In this document: in pieces, positions 24,656-34,186 of the stretch | Numbering within the stretch: position 1 is the first letter of the stretch | Layout: each line of letters begins with the position of its first letter | From: Thalassolituus oleivorans MIL-1 | GTDB taxonomy: Bacteria; Pseudomonadota; Gammaproteobacteria; Pseudomonadales; Oceanobacteraceae | Reading direction: 5' to 3' | Length of the DNA stretch: 64,000 nt | Assembly (NCBI RefSeq): GCF_000355675.1 | Contig: NC_020888.1 | Coordinates: forward strand, 1,523,001-1,587,000 | Notes under the pieces: generated by a model | What the model saw: only the letters and a program-made list of their open reading frames with translations | Database searches by the model: none | What the model was told of the DNA's origin: nothing | Made by a program: the position numbers and the translations under genes

Positions 24656-27214
24656 ATGAGCAAGAAACGCATAATAGTCGTTGGCAACGGCATGGTTGGT
24701 CACAACTTTTTAAACACTCTAGCCACATCAGAACACGCATCCCAATTTGATCTCATTACTTTCTCAGAAGAACCACGTCTGGCATATGATCGTGTTCAAC
24801 TGAGTAAATATTTTTCCGGCGCTACCGCAGAAGATTTATCACTAACGACTCCTGATCATTACGATGACTTGGGTATTACCTATATTGTTAGCGATAAAGT
24901 CGTTGGTATTGATGCCAACAATAAAACCATTACGACCTCTACTGGACGCGTTGAAGGCTACGATAAGTTAGTTTTGGCGACAGGTTCTTATCCGTTCGTT
25001 CCTCCTATTCCTGGCAAAGATCAAGATCATTGCTTGGTATACCGTACTATCGAAGATTTAGAAGCTATTTCTGCATCGGCAAAAGTGAGTAAGACCGGTG
25101 TTGTTGTGGGCGGTGGTTTATTAGGTTTGGAAGCGGCTAATGCTTTGCGTGAGGCGGGATTAGAAACTCACGTTGTTGAATTTGCTCCGCGTTTAATGGC
25201 GGTTCAATTAGATGAAGGCGGCGGTAAATTATTACGCCGTAAAATCGAAGATTTAGGTGTAACGGTTCATACCGAGAAAAACACCAAAGAAATTGTGGCG
25301 GGTGAAGAATGCCGTTATCGCATGAATTTTGCGGATGGCTCCTTCTTAGAAACCGACATGATTTTATTTTCTGCAGGCATTCGCCCTCAGGATGAATTAG
25401 CACGCCAATTTGGTTTAGATATGGGTGAGCGCGGCGGTATCGTTGTGAACGATTATTGCCAAACATCAGAAAAAGATATCTATGCGATTGGTGAATGTGC
25501 GCTTTGGGATAACAAAATCTACGGCTTGGTTGCTCCTGGCTATCAGATGGCCAAAGTAGCGATCCAACATATTGTTAGCCAACTAATTACCCATGAAGAC
25601 CCAGCACTTGCCTTTAAAGGCGCAGATATGAGCACCAAGTTAAAACTTTTAGGTGTTGATGTCGCGTCGATTGGGGATGCGCACGGTCATACGGCGGGAG
25701 CACAAAGCTATGTGTTTAGCGATGATGTTGCCGAAGTATATAAGCGCTTGGTTGTTTCGGCTGACGGTAAGAAATTACTGGGTGCGGTATTGGTGGGCGA
25801 AGCTGAAGCCTACGGCACGTTATTGCAACTAATGCTTAATGATATGGATATTCCGGGTAGCCCTGCGGCATTAATTTTACCAGCAATGGGTGACGAGCCT
25901 GCGGTTGGTCTAGGCGTGTCGGCACTGCCTGATACGGCTCAAATCTGTTCTTGTTTTGATGTCACCAAAGGCGATATTAATGCGGCGGTTCAAGGTGGCT
26001 GTTGCACCATGGGGGACATCAAGGGGGCCACGTTAGCATCGACGGGTTGCGGCGGTTGTTCTGCCTTAGTTAAGCAGGTGATGGACGCCGAGTTAGCATC
26101 TATGGGTGTTGAAGTTAACAATAACTTGTGTGAGCACTTTGCTTACACGCGTGCTGAGTTGGCCGACATTATTCGTATTAAAGGCTACACCAGCTTTAAA
26201 GAAGTGGTATCTGGACATGGCTCTGGCCACGGTTGTGAAATTTGTAAGCCGACAGTGGGTTCTATCTTGGCGTCGTACCAAAATGAGTATGTGCTGAAAG
26301 AAGAGTTAATGCCGTTACAAGATACCAACGACATCTTCTTGGGCAACATGCAAAAAGACGGTACATATTCTATTGTCCCGCGTATTGCTGGCGGTGAAAT
26401 TACTCCAGAAAAACTCATTGTGTTAGGCCAAGTCGCTAAAGAGTATGACCTGTACACCAAAATTACGGGTGGTCAGCGTATCGACTTATTCGGTGCACAA
26501 TTACATGAATTACCCGCTATCTGGAAGAAACTAGTAGATGCAGGGTTCGAAACTGGCCATGCCTACGGTAAATCACTGCGTACTGTTAAATCGTGTGTTG
26601 GTAGTACTTGGTGTCGTTACGGCGTTCTTGACAGCGTTTCAATGGCATTGGCATTAGAGAATCGATACAAAGGTTTACGCTCTCCGCACAAAATTAAATT
26701 TGCGGTGTCTGGCTGTACTCGTGAATGTGCTGAAGCACAGTCGAAGGACATTGGTGTTATCGCAACCGAAAAAGGTTGGAACTTGTATGTGTGTGGCAAC
26801 GGCGGTATGCGCCCTCGTCATGCAGACTTGTTCGCAACCGAACTTGATGATGACACCTTAGTTAAATACATCGACCGTGTGTTGATGTTCTATGTGCGTA
26901 CTGCTGATCGTTTACAGCGTACATCGGTGTGGATGGAAAACATGGAAGGTGGTTTGGATTACCTACGTGACGTTGTAATTAACGATAAATTGGCCATCGC
27001 AACTGAATTAGAAAATGAAATGACTAAAGTTGTTGATACTTACCAGTGTGAGTGGAAAACCACCATTGAGTCACCTGAAAAACTAAAACGTTTTGCCCAT
27101 TTTATTAACGCGGATGAGCAAGACAATAATCTGCAATTTGTGCGTGAACGTGGACAGCGTCGCCCTGCAACTGAGAAAGAGCGCATTGCATTAGTCAATG
27201 TCACTGCCGAGTAA
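24656..27214 (+). CDS. nirB: NAD(P)H nitrite reductase large subunit NirB
   Basis: NirB reduces nitrite to ammonium in the cytoplasm using NAD(P)H, FAD, Fe-S clusters and siroheme. The 852-residue protein shows two dinucleotide-binding motifs (VVGNGMVGHNFL near the N-terminus and VVVGGGLLGLEAANAL), a BFD-like [2Fe-2S] domain (ICSCFDVTKGDI...TGCGGCSALVKQ), and the C-terminal siroheme/[4Fe-4S] ligands C-x5-C in SCVGSTWCRYG and C-x3-C in SGCTRECAEAQ. The length fits the family. nirD follows after 13 bases with its own AAGGAG. Confidence 0.96.
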   Translation: MSKKRIIVVGNGMVGHNFLNTLATSEHASQFDLITFSEEPRLAYDRVQLSKYFSGATAEDLSLTTPDHYDDLGITYIVSDKVVGIDANNKTITTSTGRVEGYDKLVLATGSYPFVPPIPGKDQDHCLVYRTIEDLEAISASAKVSKTGVVVGGGLLGLEAANALREAGLETHVVEFAPRLMAVQLDEGGGKLLRRKIEDLGVTVHTEKNTKEIVAGEECRYRMNFADGSFLETDMILFSAGIRPQDELARQFGLDMGERGGIVVNDYCQTSEKDIYAIGECALWDNKIYGLVAPGYQMAKVAIQHIVSQLITHEDPALAFKGADMSTKLKLLGVDVASIGDAHGHTAGAQSYVFSDDVAEVYKRLVVSADGKKLLGAVLVGEAEAYGTLLQLMLNDMDIPGSPAALILPAMGDEPAVGLGVSALPDTAQICSCFDVTKGDINAAVQGGCCTMGDIKGATLASTGCGGCSALVKQVMDAELASMGVEVNNNLCEHFAYTRAELADIIRIKGYTSFKEVVSGHGSGHGCEICKPTVGSILASYQNEYVLKEELMPLQDTNDIFLGNMQKDGTYSIVPRIAGGEITPEKLIVLGQVAKEYDLYTKITGGQRIDLFGAQLHELPAIWKKLVDAGFETGHAYGKSLRTVKSCVGSTWCRYGVLDSVSMALALENRYKGLRSPHKIKFAVSGCTRECAEAQSKDIGVIATEKGWNLYVCGNGGMRPRHADLFATELDDDTLVKYIDRVLMFYVRTADRLQRTSVWMENMEGGLDYLRDVVINDKLAIATELENEMTKVVDTYQCEWKTTIESPEKLKRFAHFINADEQDNNLQFVRERGQRRPATEKERIALVNVTAE

Positions 27215-27227
27215 TAAGGAGCGATTT

Positions 27228-27596
27228 ATGTCTACAACTACATCACATACAGAACAGCAGGGGAATACTATGACTACTTGGACAAACGTTTGCTCGTTGG
27301 CCGATATTAATCCTGACACCGGCGTGTGTGCGCTGGTGAATGGCAAGCAGGTTGCCGTATTTCGTTACGGTGAAGGCGAGCAGGTTTATGCCATTAGTAA
27401 TTTTGATCCATTCGGTAATGCTAATGTATTATCGCGCGGTATCTTAGGCTCGATTGGTGATCGCCCAGTGGTGGCATCACCGTTATACAAACAGCACTTT
27501 GATTTGACGACGGGTGAGTGTTTGGAAGATGCAGATGTAAAAATTCCAAACTATCCAGTAACGATTGAAAATGGTGTGGTGAAAGTGGCCGGATAA
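27228..27596 (+). CDS. nirD: nitrite reductase small subunit NirD
   Basis: NirD is the Rieske-fold accessory subunit of NirB; like its family it lacks the Cys/His cluster ligands. The core WTNVCSLADINPDTGVCALV, the SNFDPFGNANVLSRGILG loop and PVVASPLYKQHFDLTTGECL are visible. I chose the ATG at 27228 (AAGGAG 7 bases upstream; 122 residues). A second ATG at 27270, preceded by GGGGA, would give the more usual ~108 residues, so the first 14 residues are uncertain. An upstream ATG at 27198 inside nirB is unlikely. Confidence 0.92.
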   Translation: MSTTTSHTEQQGNTMTTWTNVCSLADINPDTGVCALVNGKQVAVFRYGEGEQVYAISNFDPFGNANVLSRGILGSIGDRPVVASPLYKQHFDLTTGECLEDADVKIPNYPVTIENGVVKVAG

Positions 27597-27655
27597 GCCA
27601 CTTTTTCTCGTGCCAGCGGTTACACCCAGATCAAGAAAATAATGGAAATTAGAAA

Positions 27656-29128
27656 ATGAGTGCTGAAAAATTTAATCTTTTTGCTTTCACCGGCAAAATG
27701 AAGGTCCTTCATTTGAGTTGGATGGCTTTCTTTATTACCTTTATGGTGTGGTTTAACTTTGCGCCTATGTTGCAAGCCATTGCTGCAAGTTTGGGCTTAG
27801 AAAAATCAGAAATTAAAACCTTATTAATTTTGAACGTCGCATTAACAATTCCAGCGCGTGTCGTGATCGGTATGTTAACTGACCGTTATGGCCCACGTAT
27901 TGTTTACTCTGCCTTGCTCGCCGTATGTGCTATTCCGTGTTTTATGTTTGCTTTGGCCGACACATTCGTACAGGCAGCCATTGCGCGTTTTATGCTCGGT
28001 TTTATTGGTGCCGGTTTTGTGATCGGTATTCGTATGGTGAGTGAATGGTTCCCTGCCAATGAATTAGGCACAGCAGAAGGTATTTATGGCGGTTGGGGTA
28101 ACTTTGGTTCTGCGGCTGCGGCATTTACTTTGCCTGTGATTGCTATTTGGTTTGGCGGTGATGAAGGTTGGCGTTATGCCATTGGTTTAACGGGTTTAAT
28201 GAGTCTGTTATTCAGTGTTGTGTACTATATGAATGTATCGGATACACCTAAAGGATCGACTTACTTTAAACCAAAAAATATGGGTGCAATGGAAGTGACC
28301 AGCAAAGGCGATTTCTTCTTCTTGCTGATTATGAAAGTGCCTATGTATGCCGCACTTGCCTTATTAACGTGGAAATTGTCGCCGTCCGGCGTTGCTATGC
28401 TGTCTGAAACCACATCGCTATTATGTTATGTGGGCTTAGTACTGTTGTTTATTTATGAGGTATCTCACGTTTGGAAGGTCAATAAAAATATCTTTCATAC
28501 CCCAGTGCCAGAAATGCATCAGTACAAATTCAAGCAAGTTGCTGTACTAAACATTTTGTATTTCGCCACCTTTGGTTCGGAACTGGCCGTGGTATCTATG
28601 TTGCCATTGTTCTTTGCTGAAACCTTTGAGTTAACCCCAGTGGTTGCCGGTATGGTTGCATCGGCTTACGCCTTTATGAATCTAATGTCTCGTCCTGGTG
28701 GCGGTTGGCTGTCCGATAAGTTTGGTCGTAAGCCGACCTTGTTAATTTTAACCGCTGGTTTAGCGGTCGGATACTTGCTGATGTCGATGGTTGATAGCCA
28801 ATGGCCTTTATGGTTGGCGGTTGTTGCGGCGATGGCATGTTCATTCTTCGTACAATCAGGTGAGGGCGCAGTATTCGCTGTGGTGCCTTTGATTAAACGT
28901 CGTCTGACTGGCCAAATTGCCGGTATGACAGGTGCTTATGGTAACGTCGGTGCTGTTACTTACTTAACCGTATTGTCGTTTGTTGATTACTCGACTTTCT
29001 TCTTGGTGATTGCGGGAACTGCCGTTGTTGGTTTTATTGCATTACTAATGATGGAAGAACCTAAAGGGCACATTGCTGAAGTTCGTGAAGACGGTTCGGT
29101 TGAAATGATCAGTGTCGGGCATGGCTGA
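27656..29128 (+). CDS. narK: nitrate/nitrite transporter, NarK family (MFS)
   Basis: This inner-membrane major-facilitator protein of 490 residues with about 12 helices brings nitrate into the cell or exchanges nitrate and nitrite. The first nitrate signature is visible in [19 protein letters not shown] and [16 protein letters not shown], the second in [19 protein letters not shown] and [12 protein letters not shown]; the MFS loop motif is DRYGPR. A central ~60-residue insertion is typical of NarK/NasA transporters in pseudomonads. It lies 59 bases after nirD and is followed by a terminator. Confidence 0.93.
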   Translation: MSAEKFNLFAFTGKMKVLHLSWMAFFITFMVWFNFAPMLQAIAASLGLEKSEIKTLLILNVALTIPARVVIGMLTDRYGPRIVYSALLAVCAIPCFMFALADTFVQAAIARFMLGFIGAGFVIGIRMVSEWFPANELGTAEGIYGGWGNFGSAAAAFTLPVIAIWFGGDEGWRYAIGLTGLMSLLFSVVYYMNVSDTPKGSTYFKPKNMGAMEVTSKGDFFFLLIMKVPMYAALALLTWKLSPSGVAMLSETTSLLCYVGLVLLFIYEVSHVWKVNKNIFHTPVPEMHQYKFKQVAVLNILYFATFGSELAVVSMLPLFFAETFELTPVVAGMVASAYAFMNLMSRPGGGWLSDKFGRKPTLLILTAGLAVGYLLMSMVDSQWPLWLAVVAAMACSFFVQSGEGAVFAVVPLIKRRLTGQIAGMTGAYGNVGAVTYLTVLSFVDYSTFFLVIAGTAVVGFIALLMMEEPKGHIAEVREDGSVEMISVGHG

Positions 29129-29137
29129 TTGATAAAC

Positions 29138-29160
29138 ACCGCGGCTTAGGCCGCGGTTTT
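29138..29160 (+). terminator. intrinsic terminator after the nirBD-narK operon
   Basis: The stem CCGCGGC / GCCGCGG with a short loop is followed by TTTT, ten bases after the narK stop. The T run is short, so some readthrough into the kinase gene is possible. Confidence 0.75.
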
Positions 29161-29236
29161 CAATTCGGGGCTACACACTGCACTGTGGCCCCAAACTTGG
29201 TAAGCTACCTCCAACCATACTCCACGCGAGTCTCCC

Positions 29237-30988
29237 ATGAGTTCAGAGTTATCCGTAACCTACGGTGGTTTCACCAGTGCTGGCATTAAAACTGAAAATC
29301 AAGATGCCTTTGCTGCGTATCAGCCGACGTTATCTATAACCCGCTATAAAGGTATTGCTGCCTGTATCGCCGATGGTGTGAGCTGTAGCGAAAACGCCCA
29401 GCAAGCCAGTATCACCAGCGTTACGCATTTCTTAAATGACTATTACAGTACCCCCGATAGCTGGGACGTTAAAACCGCCGCTGGAAAGGTACTTAGCTCA
29501 CTGAATGCGTGGTTGTATCATCATGGCCAACAGGCTTCTGCACGTCATAATAGTTTGGTGACGACGTTTAGTGGGGTCGTTTTAAAGTCGAATACGCTGC
29601 ATGTCTTTCATGTTGGCGATAGTCGCATTATGCGTTTGCGAGGTACCACGTTAGAGCCACTCACTCGCGATCATACGCATCGTCATGGCAATGGCCGTGA
29701 ATATTTAAGTCGCGCTTTAGGGATGGATACGCATCTTGAGGTTGATTATCACACGGTTGATATTCATGACGGTGATATTTTAATTTGTACCACGGACGGC
29801 GTGCATGGCTTTTGTACTAACTCGGAATTTATTGAGTTGCTGTCACCTCTGCAAACTCAGTCGACCTCGAATGCTCAAAATGATATTGAGAGTGTTGCAA
29901 AGCGAGCCGTCGAATTAGCGTTGGAAAAAGGCAGTGATGATAATTTAACCTGCTTTATCTTGCGGGTTGATCGTGTTCCTGAAATGAACTTGGAAGAAAC
30001 CCAGCGAGAATTAACCGATAGAGCGATTCCTCCTGTATTGAAAGTGGGTGACCGGATTGATCAGTATCGAGTTGAGCACATTGTGTATGCGGGTACTCGT
30101 AGTCATCTGTACAAAGTTCTCGACCTGCGTAATAACAAGCGCTACATACTCAAAGCGCCGTCACTAAATTTTGAAGAAGATTTGGTCTACCTCGAAGGTT
30201 TTGTCCGCGAGCAGTGGGTGGGGAGTCGAATAGATCATCCACATGTCATGCGTATTTTACCGCCTGAGCCTGAAGGACGGTTTCTGTATCATATTTGTGA
30301 ATTAATCGAAGGTGCGAATCTTCGCCAGTGGATTCACGATCATCCTAGTGCCAGCGTCAACGAAGTTCGTGGTATCGTCGAGCAAATTATCCATGGCTTG
30401 CGTGTCTTTCAACGAGCAGGGATGGTGCATCGTGATCTCAAGCCAGAGAACGTGATGATCACAACGGCGGGTCAGGTAAAACTGATCGACTTCGGCACCG
30501 TTGCGGTTCGTGGCTTAGCAGAAATACGTTCGGCAATTGAAGAGGACTGCCCCGTAGGCTCGGTTAATTATATTGCGCCGGAATATGTTTTGGATGGTGT
30601 AGCAGTGATGCAAAGTGATTTGTTTTCGCTAGCCGTTATGGTTTATGAAATGCTAAGCCAAGCGCAGCCATTTAAAATGGATCAAGTTCATCGTCGTGGT
30701 GCTCGTTCGATTAGCGAGTGGTCGTATCAAGCGTTAACTGAGCATCGTCCTGATTTACCGCGTTGGTTAGATTTAGCAATCCAAAAGGGTTGTCATCCTG
30801 ATCTGAAGCAGCGTCAACAGGCGTATTCTGAGTTTTGGAATGATTTGTTGAAACCGAATCCAGACTTGATTCGTAGTTTTAAACGACGTCCTCTTTTACA
30901 GCAGAATAGTGGCCGAGTTTGGCAGGTTATTAGCTTTGGCTTGTTAATCGTGGTGATTGCACAAGGATATTTTCTCGCAACTGGCTAG
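29237..30988 (+). CDS. bifunctional PP2C phosphatase - Ser/Thr protein kinase
   Basis: One 583-residue protein joins an N-terminal PP2C phosphatase (about 1-245: NQDAF, ADGV with D46, HVGDSR, TTDGV with D187, SDDN at 233-236) to a Hanks-type kinase (about 275-545: K306, HRDLKPEN 398-405, DFG 418-420, and a GSVNYIAPE activation segment). It ends in one membrane anchor (about 562-580). All catalytic residues of both domains are present. In pseudomonads a similar fusion sits beside the nitrate transporter and nirBD, as here, suggesting post-translational control of nitrate uptake or reduction; the substrate is not shown by the sequence. Confidence 0.92.
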   Translation: MSSELSVTYGGFTSAGIKTENQDAFAAYQPTLSITRYKGIAACIADGVSCSENAQQASITSVTHFLNDYYSTPDSWDVKTAAGKVLSSLNAWLYHHGQQASARHNSLVTTFSGVVLKSNTLHVFHVGDSRIMRLRGTTLEPLTRDHTHRHGNGREYLSRALGMDTHLEVDYHTVDIHDGDILICTTDGVHGFCTNSEFIELLSPLQTQSTSNAQNDIESVAKRAVELALEKGSDDNLTCFILRVDRVPEMNLEETQRELTDRAIPPVLKVGDRIDQYRVEHIVYAGTRSHLYKVLDLRNNKRYILKAPSLNFEEDLVYLEGFVREQWVGSRIDHPHVMRILPPEPEGRFLYHICELIEGANLRQWIHDHPSASVNEVRGIVEQIIHGLRVFQRAGMVHRDLKPENVMITTAGQVKLIDFGTVAVRGLAEIRSAIEEDCPVGSVNYIAPEYVLDGVAVMQSDLFSLAVMVYEMLSQAQPFKMDQVHRRGARSISEWSYQALTEHRPDLPRWLDLAIQKGCHPDLKQRQQAYSEFWNDLLKPNPDLIRSFKRRPLLQQNSGRVWQVISFGLLIVVIAQGYFLATG

Positions 30989-31007
30989 CGTGTTTGGAGT
31001 TAACGCT

Positions 31008-31628
31008 GTGTTTTTTATGACTAATAAAAACAATAAATTCATGCTGAGTTATTGCCGGTTACTAATGGTATTTTCGCTTGGATTGTTCGTTAGCGTTTCG
31101 CCGATGGCTGCGGCTGAAGGGCTGATTACTGATATTAGTTATCCTAGTGGTGACTTTAGCGACTTTAATGATGGCAAACCCGTCGGAAGTGTTTCGTTTG
31201 GTTATTTTCAGGAACCTGGAGGTACTCGATCAGGCGCTGAATTGGCAATCATGAGCGATATTTCTGCGTATACCTCAGGCCGTCTTTCTGGAGTGTTGTA
31301 CTTTGGTAAGAACTCCGAAGGCGTTGAGGATGTTTTTGCGGGATATTCGATATCTTTATTGTTCCATACTGATTTTTCGCATGTAAACATCCTAAGTGGC
31401 GTCGGAATTTTCTTAGGTGAATCGTTGGTGTGTGATGAGGATGTCGACACTGACTCAGAAGAAGAATGTGAGAAAGAAAGTATTGGTGCTTTCTTTCCCG
31501 AACTCGGCGTTTCGATTGATTTGGGTGGTGTACGTATATATCCCTATGTACGGCGCTATTTTGATTCTAAAATTCATAATAAAGAAAATCGAGATGCTTA
31601 CGGGTTACAGCTAGGCATTCATTTCTAA
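31008..31628 (+). CDS. putative small outer-membrane/beta-barrel protein
   Basis: I do not recognise a family. The 206-residue product begins with a basic stretch and a signal sequence (LLMVFSLGLFVSVSPMAAAEG), then alternating hydrophobic/polar segments with many Gly, Ser and Tyr, ending in phenylalanine (YGLQLGIHF), the usual terminal residue of outer-membrane barrels. An acidic Cys-containing loop (CDEDVDTDSEEECEKE) lies in the middle. The GTG at 31008 is chosen because GGAG is 8 bases before it; an ATG follows three codons later. The open frame extends 5' into the kinase gene, but that part is implausible. Confidence 0.5.
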   Translation: MFFMTNKNNKFMLSYCRLLMVFSLGLFVSVSPMAAAEGLITDISYPSGDFSDFNDGKPVGSVSFGYFQEPGGTRSGAELAIMSDISAYTSGRLSGVLYFGKNSEGVEDVFAGYSISLLFHTDFSHVNILSGVGIFLGESLVCDEDVDTDSEEECEKESIGAFFPELGVSIDLGGVRIYPYVRRYFDSKIHNKENRDAYGLQLGIHF

Positions 31629-31661
31629 AAAAGCCTAGCTACTTGTATCAATAGATCTCTA

Positions 31662-32903
31662 CTAAGCCGCCGCGCAATAGGCTTGGCCTAAAATCAATTG
31701 TCCGCGAATAGCGTTAATATCACGATTTTCTGACATTAACTCGAAATACCAATGGCTGTCGGCTACATCGCCAACACAGAGCACGCCAATAATTCGATTG
31801 TTGCGAATTACTAACTTTTTATAAACGCCATCAACTAGGTCTTTTAGATCTAAAATTTCGCAATCGTCCGTGGCATCGAATTCTCCAATACTGTGCACAT
31901 CCAATCCCGATACTTTTAACTTGGTTAGATGAGTGCGCTCAATATAGTCGATTAATGTGCTTTTATCCGTGTCTTCGGTTTTTAAGCGGCGTGCTAGTAC
32001 CTTTGCTTGATCCCATATCGGAGCCACTAGGCCATAGGTTGTACCGTCGAATTCACAGCATTCGCCCAATGAATACACATTAGGTTCCGATGTTTCCATT
32101 TTACTATTAACGCAAATGCCGCGACCGGTGAGTATGCCAGCGCTTGCTGCTAATTCGATATTAGGAATAATGCCCGTCGCAAATACCACCAACTGGGTTG
32201 GCGTTGTTATCAATTCACCATTTTTGGTTAGCTCTAACGCCGCGAGGTCACCGGCGGGAGTTAAGATTAAGCGCTGAGGAGTAGCGCCGGTGATAACGTC
32301 GATACCGCGAGCAATGAGTTCGTGCTCTAATAATTGCGAGGCTGTTTCGTCAAGCTGACGGTTCATTAAAACAGGGTTGCGGTGCAATAGGGTGACGCGT
32401 ACGCCGCGGCTACGTAAACCAACCGCTGCCTCAACACCTAATAAACCTGCACCGATAACAGTGGCATGTTCAAGTTCGGCTAAGCGTGTGGTCATTGCAT
32501 CGACATCCGTCATGCTACGAAAGCCAATCACCGAGCGATTATCTGTACCTTCTAATGGCGGTATTGCAGAACGGCTTCCGGTGGCAAATACGAGTGCATT
32601 GTATAAAAACTCGTTGCCATTCATGCAGGTGATTTTTTTTGCTGATTTATCAATAGTTGATACAGCATGATCTAAGTGTATTGCGATTCGGTGTTCTTCG
32701 TACCAAGGTGCATCGTGTGGGGTGATGGCTTCAAGTGTTGTTTCATCCGCTAGTAATGGCGATAACATAATGCGGTTGTAATGAGCGATTGGCTCGTCAC
32801 TTAATACATGAATCTGACTGTAAGGGTGATCGGTACCCAATTCTTCCAGTAGACGGTTGCTTGCCATGCCGTTACCAATTATCACCAATACATTATCAGT
32901 CAT
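31662..32903 (-). CDS. FAD-dependent NAD(P)H oxidoreductase, NasB-like
   Basis: The 413-residue flavoprotein resembles the N-terminal half of NirB and the electron-transfer subunit NasB: FAD motif VIIGNGMASNRLL at the start, YNALVFATGSR, the NAD(P) motif ATVIGAGLLGVEAAVGLRSRG, and VYSLGECCEF near the end of the FAD domain. It lacks BFD and siroheme domains. Because NasA here carries a fused [2Fe-2S] domain, this protein is the likely NAD(P)H-to-NasA electron donor. The ATG at 32903 gives a normal N-terminus; an upstream start at 32936 lies inside a terminator stem and is rejected. Confidence 0.82.
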   Translation of the reverse strand: MTDNVLVIIGNGMASNRLLEELGTDHPYSQIHVLSDEPIAHYNRIMLSPLLADETTLEAITPHDAPWYEEHRIAIHLDHAVSTIDKSAKKITCMNGNEFLYNALVFATGSRSAIPPLEGTDNRSVIGFRSMTDVDAMTTRLAELEHATVIGAGLLGVEAAVGLRSRGVRVTLLHRNPVLMNRQLDETASQLLEHELIARGIDVITGATPQRLILTPAGDLAALELTKNGELITTPTQLVVFATGIIPNIELAASAGILTGRGICVNSKMETSEPNVYSLGECCEFDGTTYGLVAPIWDQAKVLARRLKTEDTDKSTLIDYIERTHLTKLKVSGLDVHSIGEFDATDDCEILDLKDLVDGVYKKLVIRNNRIIGVLCVGDVADSHWYFELMSENRDINAIRGQLILGQAYCAAA

Positions 32904-32934
32904 GCGGAATCTCTTTTTATAATCAATTTTAAGC

Positions 32935-32959
32935 AAAAAAGCGGCCGTTACCGACCGCT
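32935..32959 (-). terminator. intrinsic terminator between porin and NasB-like gene
   Basis: On the minus strand AGCGGTC-GGTAAC-GGCCGCT is followed by TTTTTT. It separates the nrtABD-porin transcript from the oxidoreductase gene and may act as an attenuator between them, since no clear promoter is visible in the ~85 bases before the latter. Confidence 0.75.
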
Positions 32960-32989
32960 AAACAACGAATGTTTTACAGCAGCACGTTA

Positions 32990-34126
32990 TTAGAATTTAG
33001 CTTGTGCCCACAGCCAGAACTTATCGGTGTCAACATAAGTGTCTTCAGCCGAGTAGGTTGCGTATTTAGCACCAACCGTTACCTTGTCGTTCAGCTTTTT
33101 TACGGCTAGCAAGTCGATTTCGCTACCGTAGTCGTTGCTACCTTCGTCAGCTTTAAAGTCGTGGTATACACCAACCAATTTAACGCCAGCAGCCATACCT
33201 GCGACTTTTAAGTAAGTGTCGCTTAAGCCGTCTTTCGGAGTGGCTAGGAACATATCTGCCCAGCCGTTAAATGCATGCTTAGTTGCCAACGGGGTTTGGA
33301 AGCCGTAGTCGCCGCTATCGCTACCTAATGTTTCGTTACCAAGAGCAATGGTGATGCCATCGACAACAACGCCGCCTTCCAATGCGTAGTAGAGAGCATC
33401 GAAATCATCGGTAGATTGAGTTGCGACTTCGGCGCTGTAGATCACAGACAGATCATTTACTGCGGTTTTACCACCAAAGCTTGCACCAAATGTATCGTTC
33501 TTGGCGTCGGTGTCATCGTCTTTTAGCAAATACGCATATGCCGTTAACTTACCGGCTTTGATACCACTGTAACTGATGTTTAATAAGTGATCGGTAACGT
33601 CAGCATCGAATTTAGGAAGAATGCTGTTTACTTGATCAATGTATGAATATTTTACCGCCACATCGCCGATGGTGTAGCCAACGGTTGCTGCATCAAATGT
33701 TTGTTCGTTTGCGCGCCAGCCGACGTTACCAACAAAGCGGGCGTTATCTAGAATAATACGCTGACGACCTAAAACAGCGGTATAGCCATCGTTGGCATAG
33801 CTGATTTGGGCGCGGTTCCATTCACGAACTTCAGGGTCAGCAACCGTATCAAAACCGGCTGTTTCTGGAGCGTAGTTATCAATCATAGCGTTGACAACTT
33901 CATATTCAGCTAGAAATTTGAAGCCAGAAAAATCTTTGCTTTCATATCCAAAAGCAGTATCTGCAATTAAGGCGTTAGCTGTTTTGCTGGCGCCGTTATC
34001 TTGATCTGCAGATTCAAAACGGGCCGTTACGTCAGCGTAGAATTTGCCATCGCTAATAGCATCAGCGAACGTTTGGCTAGCTGCTAACCCCAATGCAATA
34101 GCAAGTAATGTTTTTTGCGCTTTCAT
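32990..34126 (-). CDS. outer-membrane porin, alginate-export-like family
   Basis: The 378-residue protein has a signal peptide (MKAQKTLLAIALGLAASQTFA), an aromatic C-terminus (WLWAQAKF) and the family motif VLGRQRIILDNARFVGNVGW with REWNRAQISY before it. These belong to the alginate-export/OprD-like barrel family. Its place directly downstream of nrtABD suggests it is the outer-membrane entry path for nitrate rather than an alginate exporter; that is inference. AAAGGAG lies just before the ATG. Confidence 0.78.
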   Translation of the reverse strand: MKAQKTLLAIALGLAASQTFADAISDGKFYADVTARFESADQDNGASKTANALIADTAFGYESKDFSGFKFLAEYEVVNAMIDNYAPETAGFDTVADPEVREWNRAQISYANDGYTAVLGRQRIILDNARFVGNVGWRANEQTFDAATVGYTIGDVAVKYSYIDQVNSILPKFDADVTDHLLNISYSGIKAGKLTAYAYLLKDDDTDAKNDTFGASFGGKTAVNDLSVIYSAEVATQSTDDFDALYYALEGGVVVDGITIALGNETLGSDSGDYGFQTPLATKHAFNGWADMFLATPKDGLSDTYLKVAGMAAGVKLVGVYHDFKADEGSNDYGSEIDLLAVKKLNDKVTVGAKYATYSAEDTYVDTDKFWLWAQAKF

Positions 34127-34186
34127 GGCATTCTCCTTTATCGAAGCCTGGTAGTTCTGAGTTTTTAAGTTTTAGTTTTGGATTTT

